From Nitrospinota bacterium (lineage in GTDB: Bacteria > Nitrospinota_A > UBA7883 > JACRLM01): DNA of 33,150 nt. Position numbers and translations under genes: made by a program. Under the pieces are notes generated by a model. It ran no database searches and was not told the origin of the DNA. It saw nothing but the letters and a program-made list of their open reading frames with translations. Where the stretch lies: the NCBI GenBank assembly GCA_016235255.1, contig JACRLM010000007.1, positions 1 to 33,150 of the forward strand, in the 5' to 3' direction. Positions 8,516 to 15,968 of this stretch are shown in pieces (the first letter of the stretch is position 1; the number at the start of each line of letters is the position of its first letter).

Positions 8516-9566
8516 CTTTCTTCTCCTCCTTTGGAAGCACCGCGCTCGTGGACTTCACGGGGCTTAACGTTTTTATCCTGTAACCGGGCTTAATGGGCGC
8601 GTTGACCTCCATGGCGTTTATGGAAGCGGTCTCCATCGCCATGCCGTCGTCGCCGCTGATCTTTTTGGCGATAGCGCGGAACGTGTCCCCCTCTTTGACC
8701 GTATAGATATGCACCACATACGGCGGCAGGGTCTTTCCCCGCCACGCAGGCTTGCCGTATTTTAATCCCTCTATCTCGTCCAGGTACCTGTCTCTGTAAA
8801 TATTCAGCGATCCATCGCGCGCCTTGAGAAGTTCGCTTTTCCCCTCCGCCTCAATAATCCTGCTCACTGTGTCCGGGTGCGTGGCCTGGAATCCATGGTA
8901 GCTGTGCCCCCCCAGGCGCTCTATCGTCCTTAACGAGCCCAGGAACTGCACAATTCCGGCGGGATCGTATCCGGCGTCATAGGAGGTCATAAGCCCCACC
9001 TGGTCGGACTCGATTTCCATATCGCGCCCGTAACCGAGCAGTATCTGCTGGGAAAGTGATGTGGAAACGGTGACCCACGCCGAGGCGTTCTTGCGCGCCT
9101 CCTCGCTCAAAGCCAGCCCGCCGAGAGTCAAAAGCGCGGAGCCGATCTGTTTTTTCATCTGCTTTACGGAGTGATGCCCGATGACATGGCCGATTTCGTG
9201 CCCCATCACCCCTGCCAGGGCCGCCTCCGAGTCCAGCGTCGCCAGCAATCCGCGTGTGACATAGATATATCCCCCGGGCAGCGCGAAGGCGTTCACCATT
9301 GCGTCGTCCACCACCTTGAAGTGGAATTCGAATTCCTGATCCCCCATTTTCGAAAGGATCCGCTTGCCGACCCTTTGAACGTATTCCTGCAACTTCGGGT
9401 CTTCATACAGCCCGTATGCGTGGATTATTTCCCTGTCCGTTTCCCGGCCCAGCGCCTCTTCGTCCGTCCCCTCAAAAAGGGCCATCGCCCCTGTGGAAAG
9501 GAACAACGAGGCGATCAGCGCCGCGGCGCAGATCGCCGGCGCGAAACGCATTTTAATGAAGTCCAT
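8418..9566 (-). CDS. M48 family zinc metalloprotease with C-terminal LysM-like domain
   Basis: A secreted or periplasmic M48 peptidase of the BepA/LoiP type, likely acting in outer-membrane protein quality control. An N-terminal signal segment at about 7-30 is followed by the catalytic HEIGH motif at 123-127, with E184 in EIESD as the probable third zinc ligand. Residues 283-335 (VHIYTVKEGDTF...IKPGYRIKTL) look like a LysM-type peptidoglycan-binding module. The last 35 residues are glycine- and lysine-rich and low in complexity. They overlap the start of the next gene by 98 nt, so the true end may have been nearer residue 345 before a stop was lost. A second ATG at 9551 is a possible start. 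It diverges from the cobalamin operon. Confidence 0.9.
   Translation of the reverse strand: MDFIKMRFAPAICAAALIASLFLSTGAMALFEGTDEEALGRETDREIIHAYGLYEDPKLQEYVQRVGKRILSKMGDQEFEFHFKVVDDAMVNAFALPGGYIYVTRGLLATLDSEAALAGVMGHEIGHVIGHHSVKQMKKQIGSALLTLGGLALSEEARKNASAWVTVSTSLSQQILLGYGRDMEIESDQVGLMTSYDAGYDPAGIVQFLGSLRTIERLGGHSYHGFQATHPDTVSRIIEAEGKSELLKARDGSLNIYRDRYLDEIEGLKYGKPAWRGKTLPPYVVHIYTVKEGDTFRAIAKKISGDDGMAMETASINAMEVNAPIKPGYRIKTLSPVKSTSAVLPKEEKKDEIGVGTGDGKGGENPGGSGKKTDGRPKGKNR
8525..8532 (-). promoter_or_regulatory. Consensus ribosome-binding site inside the M48 protease gene
   Basis: On the minus strand the sequence reads AAAGGAGG, 9 nt ahead of the ATG at 8515. It is one of the strongest Shine-Dalgarno matches in the window and supports the small gene as genuine. 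In the protease frame the same bases encode part of the PKEEKK segment near residues 345-350. Confidence 0.7.
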
Positions 9567-9623
9567 TTTAAGCCCACTTTAAAATATGAATTGTAACACG
9601 GGGCCTGACATTAAAACCGGGTC

Positions 9624-9707
9624 CCGCCCGGTTGAGGCGGTATCACCCCGCCGGGCGGTAACGCCGCCATCGAAGCGGCGTCAGGAAGATGCGGGCGGGA
9701 CGCCCGC
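9624..9707. repeat. Cluster of three GC-rich perfect inverted repeats
   Basis: Three hairpin-forming repeats lie in tandem. CCGCCCGG at 9624-9631 pairs with CCGGGCGG at 9651-9658. ACGCCGC at 9661-9667 pairs with GCGGCGT at 9675-9681. GCGGGCG at 9691-9697 pairs with CGCCCGC at 9701-9707 around a 3-nt loop. The block lies between the divergent M48 gene and the cobalamin promoter, so it is not a terminator for either. Its translated shadows (ERGRPARI, SAGVPPA) are of a kind often seen in dispersed intergenic palindromic repeats. Confidence 0.6.
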
Positions 9708-9738
9708 GCTCCAAGGGGAAAATAGCGTTAAATATCTG

Positions 9739-9767
9739 TTGAAATGACGGCCCGGCGATTGTATATA
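9739..9767 (+). promoter_or_regulatory. Sigma70-type promoter of the cobalamin operon
   Basis: A -35 box TTGAAA at 9739-9744 and a -10 box TATATA at 9762-9767 are separated by exactly 17 nt. The predicted start at about 9774 falls at the first bases of the cobalamin riboswitch, which is where it should be. Confidence 0.7.
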
Positions 9768-9771
9768 TGTT

Positions 9772-9936
9772 AAAGGTTCGCAGGTGGCCTTGACAGGCAT
9801 AAACGGGAAGACGGTTTGAATCCGTCGCGGGTCCGCCGCTGTAACCGGGGACGAAAACCTCAAAATTGCCACTGTCTTTAGATGGACGGGAAGGCGAGGC
9901 AAGTAGGACGATCCGGAAGCCAGAATACCGGCCGTC
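9772..9936 (+). ncRNA. Cobalamin (adenosylcobalamin) riboswitch
   Basis: The leader carries the conserved blocks of the B12 riboswitch in order. There is a first strand with GGTTCGCAGGTGGCC, then GGGAAGACGGTTTGAATCCG, then CGCGGGTCCGCCGCTGTAACCGGGGACG, spread over 9813-9853. GCCACTG with GGGAAGGCGAGGC follows around 9868-9900, and the B12 box region GATCCGGAAGCCAGAATACCGGCC closes it at about 9910-9933. It lies between a good promoter and bluB, so it should repress the whole operon when B12 is abundant. The remaining 117 nt before bluB contain a short CCCT...AGGG hairpin near 9954-9970 but no U-tract. I cannot tell whether control is by termination or by blocking translation. Confidence 0.92.
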
Positions 9937-10053
9937 GAACATTGTGGTGACAACCCTCGAGAAACAGGGGAGATTATTGATGCCGTCACAGGCTTGTTTT
10001 TCATCCGTGTTCCCTTTGCCGCATAAGGTGGCCGCATTGCGCTGGAGCCTGGC

Positions 10054-10770
10054 ATGAGCCACGAGTTCCCGGAGGATTGGCGCAAGGGGGTTTATCAGGC
10101 CATACTGCGGCGGCGCGATATCCGTCATTTCCTGCCGGACCAGGTTCCCCTGGACAAGCTCGCCAGAATATTATCCGCCGCCCATCACGCCGGATCCGTC
10201 GGTTTCATGCAGCCGTGGGATTTTATATTGGTGGACGACATGGATTTGCGAGCCCGGGTACGGGCCCATGTGGAGGAAGAGCGGCTTGCCGCCGCCTCTG
10301 CTTTCACAAACGAACGGCGCGAACAATATCTTTCCTTCAAACTGGAAGGGATTATGGAATCGCCGGTCAATATCTGCGTAACATGCGACCGGGAACGCCA
10401 AAGCGGGCCGGTGCTTGGGCGCAACACTATCCGTGACACGGATTTATACAGCACGTGCGCGGCCATTCAAAACCTGTGGCTTGCGGCCCGCGCGGAGGGC
10501 ATTGGCGTGGGCTGGGTCAGCATCCTGAAGCCTGACAAACTGAAGAATATGTTAAACATCCCGCGGCGGATGGAGCCGGTTGCGTATCTTTGCCTCGGCT
10601 ACGCAAAAGAGTTTCCGGTTCGCCCGATGCTGGAGACATCAGGCTGGCTCCCGCGCGTTCCACTTGCGTCAATTGTCCACAGCAACAGTTACGCCGCCGC
10701 ATGCCCGGAAGAGCTTGCCGGCTTGCTAAACAAAGAGCCGCTTGGCGGAGGTGGGCAAGATGAACGGTGA
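10054..10770 (+). CDS. bluB: BluB, 5,6-dimethylbenzimidazole synthase
   Basis: BluB cleaves reduced flavin mononucleotide with molecular oxygen to make 5,6-dimethylbenzimidazole, the lower ligand of cobalamin. The 238 residues contain the family strings RRDIRHF (20-26), HHAGSVGFMQPW (44-55) and IQNLWLAARAEGIGVGWVSI (138-157). D22 and S156 are spaced like the catalytic Asp32 and Ser167 of the Sinorhizobium enzyme, which is my alignment by eye. It is the first gene after the B12 riboswitch. The start has a GGAG element 6 nt upstream. The reaction needs oxygen, unlike the ring-synthesis enzymes downstream. A general nitroreductase is the alternative, made unlikely by motif and location. Confidence 0.92.
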   Translation: MSHEFPEDWRKGVYQAILRRRDIRHFLPDQVPLDKLARILSAAHHAGSVGFMQPWDFILVDDMDLRARVRAHVEEERLAAASAFTNERREQYLSFKLEGIMESPVNICVTCDRERQSGPVLGRNTIRDTDLYSTCAAIQNLWLAARAEGIGVGWVSILKPDKLKNMLNIPRRMEPVAYLCLGYAKEFPVRPMLETSGWLPRVPLASIVHSNSYAAACPEELAGLLNKEPLGGGGQDER

Positions 10771-12139
10771 TTTTTCCGCTATGCTCATCTCCGCCACCCA
10801 CAGCGGGGCCGGAAAGACCTCCATATCCCTGGCCCTGGCCGCGGCGCTGAAAAAACGTGGCCTTGCCGTCCAGACTTTCAAGGTGGGGCCGGACTATATT
10901 GACCCGCAGTATCTTGCGTCCGTGTCCGGACGGCCGTGCTACAACCTGGACGGCTGGATGATGGGGGAGGACTATGTGCGCTCCCTTTTCGCCGCAAAAA
11001 CACAGGACACGCAGGCGGCAGTCACCGAAGGGGTGATGGGGCTTTTCGACGGGGACGGCCCGGCCTCCCTCGGCGGAAGCGCGGCGCAGACGGCGATGCT
11101 TACCGGCGCGCCTGTGATCCTGGTGGTGGACGCCAAGGGGATGGGGGGCTCCGTGGCGGCGCTGGTGGGCGGTTTTGCGAATTTTTCGCGGGAAGTGGAA
11201 ATCGCCGGGGTGATCGCCAACAATTGCGGATCGCAACGCCATGGCGAGATTCTGCGCGAGGCGCTGGCGGCAGCGTCGCTACCCCCTTTGATCGGGGCGA
11301 TACCAAGAGGGGCTTTCCCGGCGTTGCCTTCCCGGCATCTGGGACTGATAAGCGGGGGCAAGGCCCGTCTTGACGATGTAGTCATTGAATCATTCATCCA
11401 GACGATAGAGAAGCATTGCGATATCGGCAAAGCATTGGACCTGACGCGGATAACAAGGCCCGGCGCCATATCGGCGCATGAAAGCGAGCCGTCAAAATGG
11501 GTAAGGATCGGCGTGGCGCGGGACGAGGCGTTTCATTTCTATTATCAGGACACGCTCGACGAGTTGGCGCGGCGCGGGATGGAGATCGTCCCGTTTTCAC
11601 CGCTGTCGGACAACAATTTGCCGGAAGGGATCGGCGGCCTGTATTTGGGCGGAGGCTATCCGGAGGAACATGCCGAAGCGCTTTGCGCCAACGAAAGCAT
11701 GCTCGAAGATGTGCGGCGTTTCGCTTTGGACAAAAAGGGGGCGCTCTACGCCGAATGCGGGGGGCTAATGTACCTTTCCCGGGGGATCAGGACGCTGGAC
11801 GGCAAGGAACGCCCCATGGCGGGCATTTTGCCGGCATGGACAAGGATGCGGGACAAATACAGGTCGTTAGGCTATGTGGAGGCAAAACTGGAAAACGATT
11901 CGATACTCGGAAAGTCCGGCGCCATTTTGCGCGGGCACCGGTTCCATTATTCGGAAATTGACGGCGATCCATCCGGCGCGCAAGGCTGGCCCGCATACAG
12001 CCTGAAACGAAAGGGGCGCGATGAAACGTCCGGGGACGGTTTTGCAAACGGAAAGCTCCTTGCCAGCTATGTACACACTCATTTGGCGTCGAACAGGGCG
12101 GCCATGGACGCTTTCATATCAAGCTGCGGAGGGCTTTAA
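10760..12139 (+). CDS. cbiA: Cobyrinate a,c-diamide synthase
   Basis: CbiA amidates the a and c carboxylates of cobyrinate using ATP and glutamine. The 459-residue protein has an N-terminal P-loop HSGAGKT at 14-20 and a C-terminal class I glutamine amidotransferase domain with the nucleophile C333 in AECGG. A late HTHLASN supplies the expected histidine region. I place the start at ATG 10760, preceded by GGAGGTG, rather than at a TTG 18 nt upstream. This gives an 11-nt overlap with bluB, and its stop shares one base with the cbiC start. In the anaerobic route its substrate already contains cobalt. Confidence 0.95.
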   Translation: MNGDFSAMLISATHSGAGKTSISLALAAALKKRGLAVQTFKVGPDYIDPQYLASVSGRPCYNLDGWMMGEDYVRSLFAAKTQDTQAAVTEGVMGLFDGDGPASLGGSAAQTAMLTGAPVILVVDAKGMGGSVAALVGGFANFSREVEIAGVIANNCGSQRHGEILREALAAASLPPLIGAIPRGAFPALPSRHLGLISGGKARLDDVVIESFIQTIEKHCDIGKALDLTRITRPGAISAHESEPSKWVRIGVARDEAFHFYYQDTLDELARRGMEIVPFSPLSDNNLPEGIGGLYLGGGYPEEHAEALCANESMLEDVRRFALDKKGALYAECGGLMYLSRGIRTLDGKERPMAGILPAWTRMRDKYRSLGYVEAKLENDSILGKSGAILRGHRFHYSEIDGDPSGAQGWPAYSLKRKGRDETSGDGFANGKLLASYVHTHLASNRAAMDAFISSCGGL

Positions 12140-12840
12140 TGAACGGCCGGACAACAGGGGAAAAGGCGCTGATACATTCCATATACGAATCGCCCGTGAG
12201 CCCGGAGCAAATCGAGTCGCGCTCATTTGCCGCTATTGACGCGGAATTGCCGGATCATGGTTTTCCGCCGGAACATTGGGTGATAGTGCGGCGGATGATA
12301 CACACCACCGCCAATTTCGCGCTGGCGCGGGACGTACGCTTTTCGGATGACGCGGTGGACTCGGCGGTGGCGGCGCTTTCGGACGGGGCGGGTATATACG
12401 TAGATTCGAACATGATACGAAGCGGGATATCCGTGGACAGGCTCAAGGCGGTCAATCCCGGCTACACAAGGGAGAAAATCGCCTGCCACGTGGCGGACGC
12501 GGGCGTGGCGGCGGAGGCGAAAAAGGCGGGGCTGCCCCGGTCCCTTTTCGCCGTGCGCAAGGCAAAGGAGATGACAGACGGCGGGATAGCCATGTTCGGC
12601 AACGCGCCGGTGGCGCTGCTGGAGCTTAACCGCATGATAATCGAAGAGGGCGTGAGGCCACGGCTGGTGATAGCGATGCCGGTGGGTTTCGTTCACGTGG
12701 TGGAGAGCAAGGAGGAACTTATGGCCCTTGGCGTTCCCCACATAACACTGAGCGGCAGGTTCGGCGGCAGCCCGCTGGCGGTGAGCGTTATCCACTCGCT
12801 ATGTTCAATAGCGGTGGAAAGAAAGAAGGTGACGGCGTGA
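12139..12840 (+). CDS. cbiC: Cobalt-precorrin-8 methylmutase
   Basis: CbiC moves the methyl group from C11 to C12, giving cobyrinate. The 233-residue length is typical. The histidine in RRMIHTTANF (H55) corresponds to the catalytic histidine of the CobH/CbiC family. The strings DSNMIRSGIS, FGNAPVALLEL and GFVHVVESKE are also family features. It starts on the last base of the cbiA stop and ends inside the GTGA that opens cbiX, so translation is tightly coupled. Confidence 0.95.
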   Translation: MNGRTTGEKALIHSIYESPVSPEQIESRSFAAIDAELPDHGFPPEHWVIVRRMIHTTANFALARDVRFSDDAVDSAVAALSDGAGIYVDSNMIRSGISVDRLKAVNPGYTREKIACHVADAGVAAEAKKAGLPRSLFAVRKAKEMTDGGIAMFGNAPVALLELNRMIIEEGVRPRLVIAMPVGFVHVVESKEELMALGVPHITLSGRFGGSPLAVSVIHSLCSIAVERKKVTA

Positions 12841-13358
12841 CAGAAAATAAAACGAAGGCGGTAATATTGATGGGGCACGGCAGCCGTGTGCCGGGCGCGG
12901 GGGACGGAATGGAGAAAGTGGCCGAGGCGCTAAGAAAGAGCGGGACGTCCGGCATTGTGGAGACATGCTACATGTCCCGGCTCGGGCCGCATTTCCCGGA
13001 AACGCTGGAAAGATGCGTCAATGCCGGCGCTGTGGAAGTGGCGTTGATCCCGTATTTTTTGCACCTTGGGCTTCACACCCGGCTGGACATTCCGGAGATG
13101 ATGAAGGAGCAGGCCGCAAAACATCCCGGCGTTAAAGTGATTTTCGGCGAGCATCTGGGATACGACGATTCGATTGTGGAGATCGTGAAAAAACGGATCG
13201 AGTCGTCATGGGGCAGGGATGACGTGCGGGACATCAGGCTTGAGCCGCGCGAAAAATATCCGCTGCCTCCGGGGGACATGGAGTTTGTCCCCATGTCACC
13301 TTGCGAGGCGAAAAGATTCAAGGAAAAACATGATTGCGGCCATGGACACCATCATTAA
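12837..13358 (+). CDS. cbiX: Sirohydrochlorin cobaltochelatase CbiX with histidine-rich tail
   Basis: CbiX inserts cobalt into sirohydrochlorin, the committed step of the anaerobic cobalamin route. The 173 residues form a single chelatase domain with LMGHGSR at the N-terminus (H14) and PYFLHLGLHTRLDIPE at 72-87 (H76, H80) as likely metal-handling residues. Beyond residue 135 is an extension ending in HDCGHGHHH, a probable cobalt or nickel-binding tail. The start is taken as GTG 12837, overlapping the cbiC stop as GTGA and preceded by AAGGTGA. An ATG at 12801 would overlap cbiC by 40 nt and is less likely. The end overlaps cbiM by 29 nt. Confidence 0.92.
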   Translation: MTENKTKAVILMGHGSRVPGAGDGMEKVAEALRKSGTSGIVETCYMSRLGPHFPETLERCVNAGAVEVALIPYFLHLGLHTRLDIPEMMKEQAAKHPGVKVIFGEHLGYDDSIVEIVKKRIESSWGRDDVRDIRLEPREKYPLPPGDMEFVPMSPCEAKRFKEKHDCGHGHHH

Positions 13359-14091
13359 AAAATCGGCGCCGGTGGCCGCGCTGGCGGCAATTATTGTTGT
13401 GGCCGCATCCGGCCCCGCACACGCCATGCACATAGCCGACGGGATACTTCCCGCAGGATGGGCGGCGCTATGGTGGATCGCGGCGGTCCCGTTCATCGCA
13501 TGGGGGGCGAAAGCCCTGGATACGGCAAGCGCCTCTTCGGCGCAAAAGCCTTTCGTGGGGCTTGTGGGATCGGCTATATTCGTGATCTCGTGCATGCCCA
13601 TACCCATACCGGTCACAGGTTCATGCTCGCACCCGTGCGCCACAGGGCTTGCCGCTTTGCTCATCGGGCCGAGGCTCACGGTGGCGGTTGCGTCGGTGGC
13701 GCTTGCGTTGCAAGCGCTTTTTCTGGCCCACGGGGGGATTACGACGTTTGGGGCGAATGTTGTGTCCATGGGAATAGCCGGCGGCTTTACAGGCTACCTG
13801 GCGTTCACAGTTTCACGGCGCGTTGGCTTGTCATTGACTGTGTCGGCATTCATGGCGGGATTGCTTTCGGATTGGGCCACCTACGCCACAACTTCTTTCG
13901 AGCTTGCCACGGCGCTTTCCGGCGATGGGCCGTTCACAGCAATGTTCACAGCGATAATCACGGCGTTCGCCCCCACGCAAATACCTCTGGGAGTGATGGA
14001 GGGAATCATGACCTCTGTGGCATACCGGTTCATCATGGAGCGAAGGCCGGAGCTTGCGGAGGCTCCGGCGCGGATGGAGCAACGGATATGA
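13330..14091 (+). CDS. cbiM: CbiM, substrate-binding membrane component of the cobalt ECF importer
   Basis: CbiM is the cobalt-recognising membrane component of an energy-coupling-factor transporter. A signal peptide ends in AHA at residue 32, so the mature protein begins Met-His (M33, H34). That free Met-His terminus is the known metal-coordinating element of CbiM/NikM proteins, followed here by IADGILP. A GSCSHPCATGL string matches the conserved GSxSHPxGTGL of the family, with cysteines in two places. Several hydrophobic helices follow. The start at ATG 13330 has AAGGA 5 nt upstream and overlaps cbiX by 29 nt; ATG 13342 is an alternative. Total length is 253 residues. Cobalt rather than nickel specificity is inferred from the operon. 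Confidence 0.93.
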   Translation: MIAAMDTIIKKSAPVAALAAIIVVAASGPAHAMHIADGILPAGWAALWWIAAVPFIAWGAKALDTASASSAQKPFVGLVGSAIFVISCMPIPIPVTGSCSHPCATGLAALLIGPRLTVAVASVALALQALFLAHGGITTFGANVVSMGIAGGFTGYLAFTVSRRVGLSLTVSAFMAGLLSDWATYATTSFELATALSGDGPFTAMFTAIITAFAPTQIPLGVMEGIMTSVAYRFIMERRPELAEAPARMEQRI

Positions 14092-14339
14092 AAGAAATTA
14101 TGGCGCTATACATCGCGCTTTCGCAGGCGCAAAAATGGGAGGGGGTGGACAAAGGCGTGATCGAGAAGTTCGCCGCCGCCGCCGGCAGGGAGCCTTCAGG
14201 ATGGAATTCCTGGGCGGCGGAAGGAGACCTGCCTCTGTTCCTTTTCCTTGTGGCGGGAGTTGCGGGGGGTTTCGTTTTCGGGTATTTCTACCGGGAGCTT
14301 TTCCCACCTCGAAAAAAGGAGCGGGCCGGTGACGCCTGA
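14088..14339 (+). CDS. Small single-helix membrane protein at the cbiN position
   Basis: This 83-residue protein overlaps the cbiM stop as ATGA and overlaps cbiQ by 11 nt, exactly where cbiN lies in cbiMNQO operons. Classic CbiN is somewhat longer and has two membrane helices. This one has a polar N-terminal half containing KWEGVD and a single helix at about 48-68 followed by a basic end (PPRKKER). It may be a reduced or divergent functional counterpart of CbiN, or a separate accessory of the transporter. Its role is inferred from position only. Confidence 0.72.
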   Translation: MKEIMALYIALSQAQKWEGVDKGVIEKFAAAAGREPSGWNSWAAEGDLPLFLFLVAGVAGGFVFGYFYRELFPPRKKERAGDA

Positions 14340-15096
14340 CAACCTGCCTGACCTGGACGCGCGCGGAGCGCAGCTTGTTGATCCTCGGGTGGGGCTCATA
14401 TTGGCCATTGCGGCGATCTTTGCGATGACCGCGTCCGCGTCACCCCTGTTTTCTCTCTGCTTTTTTGCTTTGTCGTGGGCGGTGATGCCATTGACCGGTG
14501 TCCCATGGCGAAAGACCGCGCGGCGCATGGCCGGGCCGCTGGGCATGGCTGCGATGGTTCTTGCGTTGCAATCGCTGATGACGGGCGCAACGCCGCTGTG
14601 GTCGTCCCGGATTTTAGGGATGGTTGTCTCCATCAAAACGGAGGGTCTCAACTCCGGACTGCTCACCGCATCGCGGATGGCGGGGGCCGTGTCCGTTTTC
14701 ATGCTATTGTCGTCGGCGGTGTCCGCGCGGGGGATATTCATGGCGCTAAAGTGGCTCAAAACACCGCAGGCCCTTGTCGAACTGGCGGTGACAATGACGC
14801 GGCAGACGTTTACGATCCTCGAAACCGCAAGGGAGATGGCATCGGCTCAGAAAGCCCGGCTAGGCTACGGCGGCGGCGCAAGGACCATTTCTTCGGCGGG
14901 AATTTTGTCCGGCGCGGTGATCCTCCACGCGGCTGGGGCGGCGAAACGGACCCACGACGCCATGCTGGCGAGGGGATACAACGGCAGCATGCCTATGAGC
15001 CAGCTGCCACCCCTTGGCGCGCGGCTTCGCATTCAAATCGCCACAGGTCTTGCGGGAGTCTGTCTGGCTTTCATGCTTTCCCGGGGGTCACTATGA
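14329..15096 (+). CDS. cbiQ: CbiQ, transmembrane coupling component of the cobalt ECF importer
   Basis: CbiQ (EcfT) couples ATP hydrolysis by CbiO to cobalt movement through CbiM. Hydrophobic helices occupy about 22-55, 70-85, 115-140 and the C-terminal 20 residues. The AMLARGYNG string near residue 220 matches the conserved Ala-Arg-Gly coupling motif that contacts the ATPase. I place the start at GTG 14329, which has AAGGAG at a suitable distance and gives 255 residues. The open frame continues upstream through the previous gene without a comparable start. It ends in an ATGA overlap with cbiO. Confidence 0.93.
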   Translation: MTPDNLPDLDARGAQLVDPRVGLILAIAAIFAMTASASPLFSLCFFALSWAVMPLTGVPWRKTARRMAGPLGMAAMVLALQSLMTGATPLWSSRILGMVVSIKTEGLNSGLLTASRMAGAVSVFMLLSSAVSARGIFMALKWLKTPQALVELAVTMTRQTFTILETAREMASAQKARLGYGGGARTISSAGILSGAVILHAAGAAKRTHDAMLARGYNGSMPMSQLPPLGARLRIQIATGLAGVCLAFMLSRGSL

Positions 15097-15968
15097 GCAA
15101 GGATATCGTCATGGCCGTCCGGGGCCTTGCGTATTCGTATGGCGCCGGGCCGGAAATCATCCATGGGATGGACTTTGACCTGCGCGAGGGGGAGTTCGCC
15201 GCCGTGATGGGGGCCAACGGTTCGGGAAAGACCACGCTCATAAAACTGCTTGCCGGTTTGCTTGAACCTGGCAAGGGAGACGTGCTCCTTTCAGGGCAAA
15301 ACATGAAATCCGTTCCCAACGACCGGCGTTACACTCGCATCGGCGTTGTGTTCCAGAACCCGGACGACCAGCTTTTCGCCATGACCGTGGCCGACGACGT
15401 TGCATTCGGCCCGCGCAACATGGGATTGGACGAACATACCGTCATGGCACGGGTGAAACAAGCGCTGGAGCTTGTCCACGCAGCCCACCTTATGGACAGG
15501 GGAGTGGCCGAGCTGAGTTACGGCCAGAAAAAACGGGTGGCCATCGCCGGGGTCCTTGCTATGGGCTCGTCCATCCTGCTGCTCGACGAACCAGCCGCCG
15601 GGCTGGATCCAGCAGGGGAAAATTCCATCATGCGCCTGATCGGCGAGCTTAACCGGAACAAAAACGTCACCGTGGTGATGGCTGCTCACTCGGTGGACAT
15701 GATTCCACTGTTCGCCAGCAGGGTGATGATACTGGACAAGGGAAAGATCATGACCGACGGCCCGATGCGAGTGGCGTTGACGGACGGGAACCTGCTGGAC
15801 CGCGCAGGGCTGCGGCTGCCTTATGTCGCCTCGCTTATGCGCGAATTGGAAATCAAGGATGGCCTTTCATTCGCCGACCTTCCGCTGACTATCGGAGAGG
15901 CGCGGCGCAGGATTCTGGAGCTTTTACCGGAAAGCGCGTTGGACAGGCCGGAGGGCGCCTTGCCATGA
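15093..15968 (+). CDS. cbiO: CbiO, ATPase of the cobalt ECF importer
   Basis: This 291-residue ABC ATPase shows Walker A GANGSGKT at 40-47, Q-loop Q88 in FQNPDDQLF, the signature LSYGQ at 141-145, Walker B ILLLDEP at 161-167 and an H-loop histidine in AAHS. FQNPDDQLF is typical of EcfA-type ATPases. About 60 residues beyond the nucleotide-binding core probably form the dimerisation tail seen in this family. With a single ATPase gene, a CbiO homodimer is expected. Start and stop both lie in ATGA overlaps, with cbiQ and cbiD respectively. Confidence 0.95.
   Translation: MSKDIVMAVRGLAYSYGAGPEIIHGMDFDLREGEFAAVMGANGSGKTTLIKLLAGLLEPGKGDVLLSGQNMKSVPNDRRYTRIGVVFQNPDDQLFAMTVADDVAFGPRNMGLDEHTVMARVKQALELVHAAHLMDRGVAELSYGQKKRVAIAGVLAMGSSILLLDEPAAGLDPAGENSIMRLIGELNRNKNVTVVMAAHSVDMIPLFASRVMILDKGKIMTDGPMRVALTDGNLLDRAGLRLPYVASLMRELEIKDGLSFADLPLTIGEARRRILELLPESALDRPEGALP

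Noticed and set aside
14475..15092. N-terminal extension of the CbiO frame through cbiQ
   Set aside because: The extension has no family similarity, and the ABC ATPase starts cleanly at the ATGA overlap at 15093.
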